From: Bacteroidetes bacterium HLUCCA01
Lineage (GTDB): Bacteria; Bacteroidota; Rhodothermia; Balneolales; HLUCCA01
Length of the DNA: 64,000 bases
Reading direction: 5' to 3'
NCBI GenBank assembly: GCA_001314545.1
Contig: LIHN01000015.1
Location: 50,821-114,820 of the forward strand
How positions within the stretch are numbered: position 1 is the first letter of the stretch; each line of letters opens with the position of its first letter. Shown one piece after another: positions 7,845-16,891 of the stretch. Made by a program: the position numbers and the translations under genes. The notes beneath the pieces were generated by a model that saw only the letters and a program-made list of their open reading frames with translations, was not told the DNA's origin and did no database searches.

Positions 7845-8816
7845 TCAGGCTGATTTCAACGCGCGGATTTCCGCAGTCAGCAGGGGCAGGATTTTGTACA
7901 AATCACCCACCAGTCCGTAGGAAGCCATCTGGAAAATAGGTGCATCCCCATCTTTGTTGATGGCAACGATAACCTTGGAGTTGCTCATTCCGGCTGTGTG
8001 CTGGACGGCCCCGGAAATACCAACGGCAAAATACAGCTCTGGTGAGACCACTTTGCCGGTTTGCCCGATCTGCGTGGTAGCCGGGAAAAGGCCGTTTTCA
8101 ACTACAGCGCGGGATGCTCCTATAGCGGCACCCAGGGCATCAGCGAGTTCTTCCACGAGTTGCTTGCCCTCCTCGTCTTTAATTCCGCGTCCGGCAGCTA
8201 CAACTACATTGGCTTCGGAAAGGTCGATTTTATCGCCTGCGCTGCTGAGCACGTCGCGCAGAACCTGGGATATATCAGCCGGCACGAAGTCGACAGGAAC
8301 TACCCCGGCGACAACCGGGGAGGGACTGGCGTCATAGGAGCCGGAACGTACACTGACCAGGATGAGGTCGGCACGGGCATCGTTCTGACTCAGAATTTTC
8401 GCTGCCATTACAGGTCGCAGCGCTGAAACACCATCTGCGGTAACGTCGAAAGCGGCCACATCAGGCAGTGCGGCGCCACCGGTTCTGGCTGCCAGGGCAC
8501 CCAGCACATCCTTGGTTCCCTCCGTGGAGGCGCAGGCAAAAACACGGGGCTTTGATTGCGCGATAACCTGCTCAAGGGCCTGTGAAACAGGAGCATTGAG
8601 GTGATTGATAAAAATCGGATTGCTTACGGTGTAAATGGTCTTTGCGCCGTACGACTGCAGGGTATCTATGTAGTCTTCGGCACGGGGATCCAGCACCACG
8701 GCAGCCAGTTCGAGTCCATTTTTACCGGCCTGCTCCCGACAATGCGAGAGTACTTCCAGTGAAGACCGTTTAACTTTTCCGCCGTTGGTGGAGATGTATA
8801 CTAAAATGGATGACAT
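7845..8816 (-). CDS. etfA: Electron transfer flavoprotein alpha subunit (EtfA/FixB)
   Basis: 323 residues. The C-terminal FAD domain has GRGIKDEEG, PATTQIGQTGKVVSPELYFAVG and SGAVQHTAGMSNSKVIVAINKD, then GDAPIFQMASYGLVGD, matching the canonical ETF-alpha FAD-binding core. The N-terminal domain (about 1-190) is the weaker-conserved ETF fold. It pairs with EtfB, whose gene ends 30 nt upstream, to shuttle electrons from acyl-CoA dehydrogenases to the FixC/FixX-type oxidoreductase encoded next. Confidence 0.96.
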   Translation of the reverse strand: MSSILVYISTNGGKVKRSSLEVLSHCREQAGKNGLELAAVVLDPRAEDYIDTLQSYGAKTIYTVSNPIFINHLNAPVSQALEQVIAQSKPRVFACASTEGTKDVLGALAARTGGAALPDVAAFDVTADGVSALRPVMAAKILSQNDARADLILVSVRSGSYDASPSPVVAGVVPVDFVPADISQVLRDVLSSAGDKIDLSEANVVVAAGRGIKDEEGKQLVEELADALGAAIGASRAVVENGLFPATTQIGQTGKVVSPELYFAVGISGAVQHTAGMSNSKVIVAINKDGDAPIFQMASYGLVGDLYKILPLLTAEIRALKSA

Positions 8817-8846
8817 TGCAATATATTCAATGGGTTAAAAATCAGT

Positions 8847-9626
8847 TCAAAGTACTTTAGCTTCGTTTTGCAGCAGGTTAAGCAGGTTGCTGACGAGTTC
8901 TTCGGCATCACCTTCCAGCTTTTTCCCGGCTTCACGGGCCGGCATCTCCCGGTAGCTGAGTGTTGTTGTTTTTACCGATTCGCGGACACCATCCAGAGTA
9001 AGTCCCAAATCCTCCAATGTCAGACTTTCTACGGGTTTTTTCTTGGAAGCCATGATTCCCTTGAGACTGGGTATGCGTGGATTGTTCATATCATTGGAGC
9101 AGGTCACCAGGCAGGGAAACGGCAAGGCGATCATTTCCTGGCCAGTATCGCCCTGGCGTTTCACCACCAGGGTGTTACCTCCATCAATATGCAGTCCTAC
9201 TGCGTTGGCGGCGTAGGGCAGACTCAGATGCGCGGCCAGCATACCGCCCGCCAGACCGCTGTCTGTATCCTGTGACTGTTTGCCGGTTGCGATGACATCG
9301 CAGCTGTTTTTCTCAAAAAAAGCGGTTAGTATCTCCGCGAAGGCAGCGGAATCCAGCCCGGTGCTGTCCTCCACATGAATGTGATGTCCGCGGGAAGCGC
9401 CCATGGCCAGGGCTTTTCGAATGGTTTCTTTGGCCTTATCGGGGCCAATCAGAACCACCTCTACCTCCCCGCCGTGCTGCTCCGTGAGCACAAGGGCTTC
9501 TTCTACAGCCGAGGCGTCGTAGGCGTTAAGCACCATGCGGTCGGTATCCATAGAGAGTTCGCCGTTTTTAATTTGAAGAGGGGCGTAAACATCCGGGACC
9601 TGCTTGATGCAAACAATGAATTTCAT
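8847..9626 (-). CDS. etfB: Electron transfer flavoprotein beta subunit (EtfB/FixA)
   Basis: 259 residues beginning MKFIVCIKQVPD, the standard EtfB N-terminus. It has the AMP-site segment ATGKQSQDTDSGLAGGMLA and the recognition-loop region NNPRIPSLKGIMASKKKP, which docks acyl-CoA dehydrogenases in canonical ETFs. First gene of the six-gene minus-strand unit, with a divergent promoter region (9627-9873) shared with the amidinotransferase gene. Whether the protein bifurcates electrons (Fix type with NADH) or is a simple carrier is not decidable from what I can see. Confidence 0.96.
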   Translation of the reverse strand: MKFIVCIKQVPDVYAPLQIKNGELSMDTDRMVLNAYDASAVEEALVLTEQHGGEVEVVLIGPDKAKETIRKALAMGASRGHHIHVEDSTGLDSAAFAEILTAFFEKNSCDVIATGKQSQDTDSGLAGGMLAAHLSLPYAANAVGLHIDGGNTLVVKRQGDTGQEMIALPFPCLVTCSNDMNNPRIPSLKGIMASKKKPVESLTLEDLGLTLDGVRESVKTTTLSYREMPAREAGKKLEGDAEELVSNLLNLLQNEAKVL

Positions 9627-9873
9627 GCCGTTTACTGTATTTGGATGATTAAATTGGAACCGCTTTTCTTTGCCTGAAAAGCCGATTATTTTACTGCCTC
9701 TGAAAATAAGAAAGCCGCCCCGAAAAACCGAACAATACGGTCAATTTCGTTATATTTCGCCGTCCGCTGGCAGGTTTTGACAGTCACGTCAATGTGCAAA
9801 CGGCTTTTAACTCCGCTAAACCTCAATTGTGGCATTCTTCCGGCTAATCAACGCAACTAAATATTTCATATCT

Positions 9874-10776
9874 ATGCCTGAATCTACGGTCATAACCCGT
9901 TATGATGAACTGTCATTTTCGCTCGCCGAAGTCCCGACTATGCCGCTTCCCAAGGAAGCGCTTATGGTAACACCGGAGTATTTTACTATTGACTATGTAA
10001 TCAATCCTCACATGGAAGGACATGTGGGTTCGGTTGACCGGGACGCAGCCCGGCAGGAATGGGAGCAGGTGCGGGATGCATTTGTGCAGGCCGGAATAAA
10101 GATTCACGCCATTCAGGGACAGGCGGGCCTGCCTGATATGGTATTCTGTGCCAACCAAAGTCTGCCCTATATTTCGGAAAACGGCAGCAAACATGTTCTG
10201 ATGAGCCGTATGCATGCCGACCAGCGGAAAGACGAGGTGGGTTTTATCCAGCAGTGGTACCAGGCCAATGCCTACACCGTACATCACATTGAGTCGGACA
10301 CGGTGCGCGATTTTGAAGGTATGGGCGATGCCATATGGCATTCCGGGAAGCGGCTGATCTGGGGTGGGTACGGTTTTCGTTCCTCATTGGATGCCTACAC
10401 CCAGGTTAGCGCGTTATTTGACGTCCCCGTTGTGGCCCTCGAGCTTCGTCATCCATCGTTCTATCATCTTGATACCTGCTTTTGTATGCTCAACAGCAAA
10501 ACGGCCCTGATTTACCCGCATGCGTTCACCGATGAAGGGCTGGATTTAATCCGAGCTGTGATTCCGGTCATTGTAGAAGCCGATCAGTACGAGGCGGAAG
10601 CTCTTTTTGCCTGTAACGCAACATGCCCTGACGGTCAGCATGTTATCATTCAGCAGGGATGTACCAAGGTTAACCGCCAGTTGTATGAACTGGGTTTCAC
10701 CGTACTGGAAGTGTCAACCGATGAATACCGGAAAAGTGGCGGAAGTGTATTCTGTATGAAGATGATGGTCTTTTAA
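9874..10776 (+). CDS. Amidinotransferase / dimethylarginine dimethylaminohydrolase-fold protein
   Basis: 300 residues from ATG 9874; a GTG at 9829 would add 15. The fold of guanidino-modifying enzymes is indicated by NPHM near the N-terminus, LPDMVFCANQSL (the acidic and asparagine substrate ligands), the FEGMGDAIW segment, catalytic His in SFYHLDTCFC, and the nucleophilic Cys in SGGSVFCMKMM close to the C-terminus. Known relatives act on arginine, dimethylarginine or ornithine. The exact substrate is unknown. Transcribed away from the ETF cluster; the AbgT transporter follows in the same direction. Confidence 0.85.
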   Translation: MPESTVITRYDELSFSLAEVPTMPLPKEALMVTPEYFTIDYVINPHMEGHVGSVDRDAARQEWEQVRDAFVQAGIKIHAIQGQAGLPDMVFCANQSLPYISENGSKHVLMSRMHADQRKDEVGFIQQWYQANAYTVHHIESDTVRDFEGMGDAIWHSGKRLIWGGYGFRSSLDAYTQVSALFDVPVVALELRHPSFYHLDTCFCMLNSKTALIYPHAFTDEGLDLIRAVIPVIVEADQYEAEALFACNATCPDGQHVIIQQGCTKVNRQLYELGFTVLEVSTDEYRKSGGSVFCMKMMVF

Positions 10777-10922
10777 AGCGTTTTCAGAATTGACCGGTCT
10801 TAAGTATTTTGGGCCTTTCGATGCACACACTCCCGTGGCTTGCATCCTCGCTGCTGGTCATCTCAAATAGAATCTGTCTCATACAAAGGCAGTACGGCCT
10901 TTCACCACTTAACCACCCTCCC

Positions 10923-12665
10923 ATGCAGACTCCATCGCCCGATGGCAATCCTTCCGGACTACCTCAAAAAAAATCTGCGTTTACCCGATTTCTGGATGCC
11001 GTAGAATGGTTGGGGAATCTGCTCCCACATCCGGTAACCTTATTTGCCCTGTTTGCCTTTGGCGTGGTACTGCTCAGTGGAGTAGCTGATTATTTCGGTC
11101 TGAGTGCTATAGATCCCCGACCGGAGGGAGCCCGTGGCAGGGCGCCGGACGGTGTAATAGAAGTTGTGAGCCTGCTCAACGGGGATGGACTGCGACGAAT
11201 TGTGGAAAACCTGGTAACCAATTTCACCGGGTTTGTGCCGTTGGGAACCGTACTGGTTGCCTTGCTTGGCGTGGGTGTTGCAGAGAAATCGGGGTTGATC
11301 AGTGCTGCTATACGGGCACTCGTGCTGGCAGCGGCCTCATTCAGGGTCCTTGAAATTCCATCAGTGGAAGGAAAATCGGGTCTCAGAAAGGTGATAGCGC
11401 TCTACCTCAATATCCCGGGACTTCGGCTGATTCACGAAAAGCTGGTCTTTCCGTTTTTGAATTTTATACTTGAACCCCGACGCCTTGTCACCGTGACCAT
11501 TGTTTTTGCAGGTATTGTTTCCAATACGGCCTCAGAAATGGGATATGTGGTATTGGTTCCGCTGGCTGCTGTGATCTTTCTGGCACTGGGCAGGCATCCG
11601 CTTGCCGGACTGGCCGCTGCCTTTGCCGGGGTTTCGGGGGGGTACAGCGCCAACTTGCTCATCGGCACCATTGACCCGCTGCTGGCGGGAATAACCGAAG
11701 AGGCTGCTCGCCTCATCGACCCGGGTTACACCGTTCATCCGGCGGTTAACTGGTATTTCATGATTGCCAGCACATTTTTGATCACGGCTATCGGGACATT
11801 CGTTACACTGAAAATTGTTGAGCCGAAGCTTGGACCCTACGATCCTTCCAGGGCCAGTGAAGACCTGGGTGACGACAATAGCATGGAACCGGTCACCGCC
11901 AGGGAGAAACATGGACTCAAAATGGCCGGTCTTGCCGTGCTTGGGGTATCCTTTGCCATATTTATGTCAGCCTATCCGGAATGGGGCGTTTTGCGTAACC
12001 CCGAGACCGGAGATGTTCTGGATTCACCGTTGCTCCGGGGGATGGTTGCCCTGATTTTTGTCTTCTTTCTGATCCCGGGGTACGTCTACGGTCGGGCCAC
12101 CGGCACGATGAAATCAGACCGTGACGTGATTGAAGGCATGGCGAAGGCCATGAGCACCCTCGGCCTTTACATTGTACTGGTGTTTTTTGCAGCGCAGTTT
12201 GTCGCTTTTTTCGGATGGAGTAATCTGGGTCCTATTGTTGCAGTGAAGGGCGCCGATTTCCTGGTAGCCATCAATCTTACCGGTCCGATGGTATTTGTAC
12301 CGTTCATCCTGATGTGTTGTTTTGTGAACCTGATGCTGGGATCTGCTTCGGCACAATGGGCCATTACGGCACCGATTTTCGTGCCCATGCTCATGCTCAT
12401 CGGGTACTCGCCGGAAGTGATACAGGCCGCATACCGGATTGGCGACAGCACCACCAATATTATTACACCTATGATGAGTTATTTCGGGCTTATACTGGCT
12501 TTCGCTACGAGGTACGATCGTAAGCTGGGTATCGGTACTATCATAGCGACCATGCTGCCCTATTCCATGTTTTTCCTGTTAGGCTGGGTACTGCTCTTCT
12601 ATCTCTGGGTTTTCGGGCTCGGTCTTCCTGTTGGACCAGGCTCTCCAACCTATTACATCCCGTAA
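10923..12665 (+). CDS. AbgT-family transporter
   Basis: 580 residues from ATG 10923, the last candidate start before the conserved region FLDAVEWLGNLLPHPVTLFALFA. It is strongly hydrophobic with about ten or more membrane segments. It shows AbgT signatures: KSGLISAAIRALVLAA, HPLAGLAAAFAGVSGGYSANLL and the C-terminal GDSTTNIITPMMSYFGLIL. The family includes the E. coli p-aminobenzoyl-glutamate importer and sulfonamide exporters in other species. An extra segment of roughly 45 residues (about 138-183) separates the RALVLAA helix from the PRRLVTVTIVFAGI helix, where I remember the family joining them directly. Substrate unknown. Confidence 0.9.
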   Translation: MQTPSPDGNPSGLPQKKSAFTRFLDAVEWLGNLLPHPVTLFALFAFGVVLLSGVADYFGLSAIDPRPEGARGRAPDGVIEVVSLLNGDGLRRIVENLVTNFTGFVPLGTVLVALLGVGVAEKSGLISAAIRALVLAAASFRVLEIPSVEGKSGLRKVIALYLNIPGLRLIHEKLVFPFLNFILEPRRLVTVTIVFAGIVSNTASEMGYVVLVPLAAVIFLALGRHPLAGLAAAFAGVSGGYSANLLIGTIDPLLAGITEEAARLIDPGYTVHPAVNWYFMIASTFLITAIGTFVTLKIVEPKLGPYDPSRASEDLGDDNSMEPVTAREKHGLKMAGLAVLGVSFAIFMSAYPEWGVLRNPETGDVLDSPLLRGMVALIFVFFLIPGYVYGRATGTMKSDRDVIEGMAKAMSTLGLYIVLVFFAAQFVAFFGWSNLGPIVAVKGADFLVAINLTGPMVFVPFILMCCFVNLMLGSASAQWAITAPIFVPMLMLIGYSPEVIQAAYRIGDSTTNIITPMMSYFGLILAFATRYDRKLGIGTIIATMLPYSMFFLLGWVLLFYLWVFGLGLPVGPGSPTYYIP

Positions 12666-12719
12666 GCTCCGCAGTCCACTCAAAACCTTGATGACGGTTA
12701 ATCAGAAGTGTGCGGGAGA

Positions 12720-12743
12720 AGCGGCAGCAAACTGGCTGCCGCT
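12720..12743. terminator. Hairpin between convergent genes
   Basis: An 8-9 bp GC-rich stem (GCGGCAGC at 12721-12728 with GCTGCCGC at 12735-12742) with a 6-nt loop between the convergent AbgT and kinase genes. It abuts the kinase stop codon. The T-run is poor, so termination is plausible rather than certain. Confidence 0.5.
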
Positions 12744-13603
12744 TAAATTAAGCCTCGATGGTATTTCACCAGATTGGGCATGGGATTTTGAAGAATTTCG
12801 CCGGTGGTAAGTCCATTTTCCCGCAGTACGTCCCGAAGCAGGGCGGCATTGTGATAGGCAACGGATCCTACAAAACCAACCGGCACTTCATAGACCCCAT
12901 CGTACTTCAGGATGTGGCGCTGAACGGCTTCCTGCAACCCTTCCCTGAGAATGCCCTGGATATAGGGATGACCGGAATGTCGACCGATAAATTTTGCAAA
13001 ACCTGCAACATAGGTATTGGGTTGCGGTTTTTTATACACGTTTTCCAGGATGGTACCGCGATTCATGTCGTACGATGCTTCCAGATCATTTTTAAGGTCT
13101 TCCGGCATTTCCCGGTAAAAATAGCCCTGTAGAATTTTTCGGCCGAAATATCCGGCACTTCCCTCATCTCCCAGAATAAAGCCGAGCACCGGGACATTAT
13201 CAATCACTTTTTCGCCATCGTACTTGCAGGAATTCGCGCCGGTACCCAAAATTCCCGCAATTCCGGGTTTGTGTCCGCATACTGCGCGAACGGAGCCCAT
13301 GATATCGCTTTCAACTTCCACCGTTTCTGTGCCAAATACATCAGACAAAACCTTCCTGAGCATGGTGGTGTGCTCATCGCCGGTGCAACCGGCCCCATAG
13401 AAATAGACACCATCAACCGGGATATTGTCTAATGCAGGGATCAGTTTATCGCGCAGGATCTCACCGATACTCTCCTCGGTGTGATAGTACGGATTCAGAC
13501 CGCCGGTGAACAGGGTTTTTGAAGTATTGTCTTGCTTGACCAGACACCATTCTGTCTTGGTGGAGCCGCTGTCGGCCAGCAAAATAGTTTGCGATGATGA
13601 CAT
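12743..13603 (-). CDS. BadF/BadG/BcrA-type ATPase, N-acetylglucosamine kinase-like
   Basis: 286 residues of the ASKHA fold. The N-terminal phosphate-1 loop is ILLADSGSTKTEWCLV. A GVYFYGAGCT segment follows, then the adenosine/phosphate-2 region GIAGILGTGANSCKYDG and LGFILGDEGSAGYFGRK. This pattern is shared with N-acetylglucosamine kinases and with the single-domain kinases common in Bacteroidota. The probable role is ATP-dependent phosphorylation of an amino sugar from cell-wall turnover. Convergent with the AbgT gene and divergent from the antiporter gene. Confidence 0.82.
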   Translation of the reverse strand: MSSSQTILLADSGSTKTEWCLVKQDNTSKTLFTGGLNPYYHTEESIGEILRDKLIPALDNIPVDGVYFYGAGCTGDEHTTMLRKVLSDVFGTETVEVESDIMGSVRAVCGHKPGIAGILGTGANSCKYDGEKVIDNVPVLGFILGDEGSAGYFGRKILQGYFYREMPEDLKNDLEASYDMNRGTILENVYKKPQPNTYVAGFAKFIGRHSGHPYIQGILREGLQEAVQRHILKYDGVYEVPVGFVGSVAYHNAALLRDVLRENGLTTGEILQNPMPNLVKYHRGLI

Positions 13604-13774
13604 TTTTAAAAATCAGTGAGCAGAAAGTAGATGATCATGAACCGGTTACGCCAATAGCCGGATCGAAAGATAAGATATTCACGGCAGTTTTTCACAGGTC
13701 TAACCTGCCTGCGCGTTATGGCCGAATTCTTGTATTTTGGTTCAGCTTGAATTGATTAGTAAACACGCTCACTT

Positions 13775-15319
13775 ATGGACATTCTCTGGATTGGGGTTGC
13801 ATTTATTTTAGGTTTGCTGGTAACCAGGGCACACATACCGCCCCTGGTTGGTTACCTTGCCGCAGGTATTGTGCTGGGCCTTTTGGGCTACGAGGAGGGA
13901 CCGGTTCTCAAAGAAATTGCCCACCTGGGGGTCATTTTTCTGCTTTTTACGGTCGGGCTGCACATCAAGCTTAAAAATATACTGCAGCTCGAGGTGTTGG
14001 GCGTTGGTTTGATTCACCTGCTGGTAACATCTGCTATTTTTGTTCCTATATCACTGTATTTCGGACTTAATGTTGAATCGGCGGTCATAATATCCCTGAC
14101 ACTGGGATTTTCAAGTACGGTACTTACCGCCAAAACGCTGGAAAGCAGGGGAGAACTGGGAGCTTACTACGGCCGGGTATCGATTGGTATTCTGATAATT
14201 CAGGATCTGGTAGCTATAGCCATTATTGCCTATGCGGGTGGTGGCATACCCAGCGTGTATGCCTTGTTACTGCTGTTATTACCCCTATTTAAGCCGGTGC
14301 TGCTTTGGATTGTCAACAGAATTGAGCGCGACGAATTGCTGTTGCTCATGGCACTGGCCCTGGCCATTGGCGGTGATTCCCTGTTTATATGGTTCAACCT
14401 GAGCGGCGAACTTGGGGCGCTGGTGTTTGGGATGCTGCTGGCCGGTGAAGAAAAAGGCGAGCTTCTGGAGAAAAAAATCTGGGGTGTCAAAGAGGCCTTT
14501 CTGGTTGGATTTTTCCTTCAGATCGGATTGGAGGGGCTGCCGGACGCTGATGGGATACGTATTGCCGGACTTTTTTTGGTGCTGCTGCTGTTCAAGGCGG
14601 TGCTGTTTTTTCTGCTGTTTATGTTTTTCAGGATGCGAGCGCGATCCGGTTTTCAGGCAACCCTGTCTCTGACGGCATACAGTGAATTTACACTGATTGC
14701 CGGTGCCGTTGCTGTAAATGCAGATATTATACCCTCCACCTGGATCGTCATACTCGCACTGCTGACCGCGGTATCGTACGCAATCAATGCCATTATCGTC
14801 AAAAATGAAGACCGGATCTGGGAATTGCTGCAACAATATCTGATCCGGCTGCAACGAAGCGGGAAAACCCAGGATAAACAACTCAAAACATTGGGTAGTG
14901 CGGAGTATCTGGTTGTGGGTTTGGGTACCGCGGGAACCTCAGCCTATGACTGGTTGCATGAGCATGACCATAAGGTAGTAGGCATGGACATCGACCCCGA
15001 TAAGCTTGAGCGTTACCTGGATGAAGGCCGACGTGTAGTTTACGGGGATGTGCAGGACCGTAGTTTTTGGGAAGACCTGGATATGGGCGATCTCAAAACC
15101 ATTTTGCTGGCCATGTCAGGTGAATTCGAACTTAAAATGCATGCTGTGAAACTGCTCCAGAAATGCGGCTTTTCCGGGGAAATACTGGTGCTTGCCCTGA
15201 ACGAACGGCAAAAAGAGCTTTTTGAGCAGTCGGGTGCCCGTTCGGTCATGATACCGGCGCTGCAGGTAGGCACGGAAATGGGACAGCAATCTGTGCGCCC
15301 GGATGGGAGATTGAGCTAA
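13775..15319 (+). CDS. KefB-type cation:proton antiporter with C-terminal TrkA-N domain
   Basis: 514 residues. Residues 1-370 form a CPA2 sodium/potassium-proton exchanger domain with about 12 membrane helices, including PPLVGYLAAGIVLG, GVIFLLFTVGLHIK and LGFSSTVLTAKTLESRGE. A short linker leads to a Rossmann TrkA-N/KTN domain (about 375-500) with GLGTAGTSAYDWL and VVGMDIDPDKL, which would bind NAD(H) and gate transport. It probably acts in K+ or Na+ efflux and pH balance. It stands alone between the kinase gene (divergent) and the small DUF5989 gene. Confidence 0.92.
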   Translation: MDILWIGVAFILGLLVTRAHIPPLVGYLAAGIVLGLLGYEEGPVLKEIAHLGVIFLLFTVGLHIKLKNILQLEVLGVGLIHLLVTSAIFVPISLYFGLNVESAVIISLTLGFSSTVLTAKTLESRGELGAYYGRVSIGILIIQDLVAIAIIAYAGGGIPSVYALLLLLLPLFKPVLLWIVNRIERDELLLLMALALAIGGDSLFIWFNLSGELGALVFGMLLAGEEKGELLEKKIWGVKEAFLVGFFLQIGLEGLPDADGIRIAGLFLVLLLFKAVLFFLLFMFFRMRARSGFQATLSLTAYSEFTLIAGAVAVNADIIPSTWIVILALLTAVSYAINAIIVKNEDRIWELLQQYLIRLQRSGKTQDKQLKTLGSAEYLVVGLGTAGTSAYDWLHEHDHKVVGMDIDPDKLERYLDEGRRVVYGDVQDRSFWEDLDMGDLKTILLAMSGEFELKMHAVKLLQKCGFSGEILVLALNERQKELFEQSGARSVMIPALQVGTEMGQQSVRPDGRLS

Positions 15320-15420
15320 TCAGCAGTGGTTTGAAAGGGCAGGTTCCGGGGCTTCACTTCTCTAAAATGTTTTTTAAAGCCTTCAAAAAACACTATATTC
15401 CAAAAATTTAGATTTTTATC

Positions 15421-15579
15421 ATGGCAAAAGCAGACATTCTTAAAGAGTTCTGGACATTCCTGAAAGTTCGAAAGAAACTTTGGCTGGCTCCGATTGTTTT
15501 TGTGCTGCTTCTGCTGGGTTTACTTATTGTTGTAACCGGCAACACGGCTCTGGCCCCCTTCATCTACGCGTTATTCTGA
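15421..15579 (+). CDS. DUF5989-family small membrane protein
   Basis: A 52-residue protein read directly from the sequence. Its N-terminal amphipathic stretch DILKEFWTFLKVRKKLWLAP leads into one membrane helix, VFVLLLLGLLIVV, and a short FIYALF end. Length, the EFW.FL..RKK..L.P pattern and C-terminal alanine/phenylalanine residues match the DUF5989 family as I remember it. That family is common in FCB bacteria and often sits near carbamoyltransferases. Function unknown. It is followed by a clear terminator and then carA. Confidence 0.82.
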   Translation: MAKADILKEFWTFLKVRKKLWLAPIVFVLLLLGLLIVVTGNTALAPFIYALF

Positions 15580-15612
15580 ACTGTGCAGTTACCAATTCCA
15601 CTTCATTTCATC

Positions 15613-15650
15613 AATCCGACCCTTGTCTTTCAGGGAGTCGGATTTTTTTT
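15613..15650 (+). terminator. Rho-independent terminator after the DUF5989 gene
   Basis: AATCCGAC (15613-15620) pairs with GTCGGATT (15637-15644), with an inner CCCT/AGGG pairing, and the structure ends in a T-run to 15650. It lies 34 nt after the stop and isolates the small gene from carA. Confidence 0.85.
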
Positions 15651-15711
15651 GCACAGACATCGCATGATGCATTTTTACAGCTGTTCACTTATCCCCAAAA
15701 TACTCTGATTT

Positions 15712-16821
15712 ATGTCAATCCAGGAACGTAAGCGCGCCACCATCGCCCTGTCAGACGGCACCGTTGAAACCGGCTTTGCCATCGGCTATCATGGCACCAG
15801 TGGTGGAGAACTCTGTTTCAACACCAGTATGTACGGCTACCAGGAAATTTTCACCGATCCCAGCTACTATGGTCAGCTGATGATGATGACCTATCCGCAT
15901 ATCGGAAATTACGGGGTTTCATCGCGTGATGATGAAGCCCGGCAGGTGATGGTTGCCGGCGTGGTTGTCCGTGCTTTTTCCTGGGATTACAGCAATACCA
16001 TGGCTGACAGCGACCTGAACACCTACCTGCGGCGTAACAAAATTGTGGGTATTACCGGTGTTGACACCCGCAAGCTGGTGCGTCATATCCGCGAAAAAGG
16101 TGTGATGAATGCCGTCATTTCCTGCGAGGAATTCACTGCCGGTGAGCTGGTTGAAAAAGCACGTAACTGGGTGCCCATGGAAGGGCTTGAGCTGGCCTCA
16201 CGGGTCACCCGCTCTGAAGCTCAGACGGTATCACCGGAAAAACATCGGTATCGTGTTGCTGCCTTCGACTATGGAATCAAACAGAACATCATCAACAGCT
16301 TCACACATCGTGAAGTAGCCCTCCGCGTTTTCCCTGCCAAAACCCCCTTCGAAGAAGTGATGGACTGGAATCCGGATGGATTCTTTTTCAGTAATGGTCC
16401 TGGCGACCCGAACCCCATGGATTATGCCGTTGAGGTGGTGAACAAAGCCAAGGAAACCGGCAAACCCATGTTTGGCATCTGCCTGGGACACCAGCTTATG
16501 GCCCTTTCAGCGGGAATCAACGTCGGTAAAATGTACGTGGGACACCGCGGCGCCAATCACCCTGTTCGAAACGAGAAAACAGGTCTCGTTGAGATTACAA
16601 CGCAGAATCACGGATTTTCCGTACTGCCCGAGACGGTAAATCCGGATGTGGCTGAAATATCGCACGTCAACTTGAATGACGGTACCGTTGAGGGGTTGCA
16701 ATTCCGGAATTTCAACGGCTTCAGCGTGCAATATCACCCCGAAGCATCACCCGGTCCGCATGATTCCAGCTACCTTTTTGACGAATTCATCGAACGGATT
16801 AAACAATACCGTGGGAATTAA
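15712..16821 (+). CDS. carA: Carbamoyl-phosphate synthase small (glutaminase) subunit
   Basis: 369 residues. The N-terminal CPSase_sm domain shows GYHGTSGGELCFNTSMYGYQE and GVDTRKLVRHIREKG. The C-terminal class I glutamine amidotransferase domain has the nucleophile cysteine in FGICLGHQL (about residue 257) and the His/Glu pair in VQYHPEASPGPHDS. It supplies ammonia from glutamine to CarB for carbamoyl phosphate, the precursor of pyrimidines and arginine. carB follows after 70 nt. Confidence 0.97.
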   Translation: MSIQERKRATIALSDGTVETGFAIGYHGTSGGELCFNTSMYGYQEIFTDPSYYGQLMMMTYPHIGNYGVSSRDDEARQVMVAGVVVRAFSWDYSNTMADSDLNTYLRRNKIVGITGVDTRKLVRHIREKGVMNAVISCEEFTAGELVEKARNWVPMEGLELASRVTRSEAQTVSPEKHRYRVAAFDYGIKQNIINSFTHREVALRVFPAKTPFEEVMDWNPDGFFFSNGPGDPNPMDYAVEVVNKAKETGKPMFGICLGHQLMALSAGINVGKMYVGHRGANHPVRNEKTGLVEITTQNHGFSVLPETVNPDVAEISHVNLNDGTVEGLQFRNFNGFSVQYHPEASPGPHDSSYLFDEFIERIKQYRGN

Positions 16822-16891
16822 ATCCCTGTGCACGTGTTGCACGGTTCTCTTTATATAACTGATCTACACAGACCCCCAAAAACCGAATACC

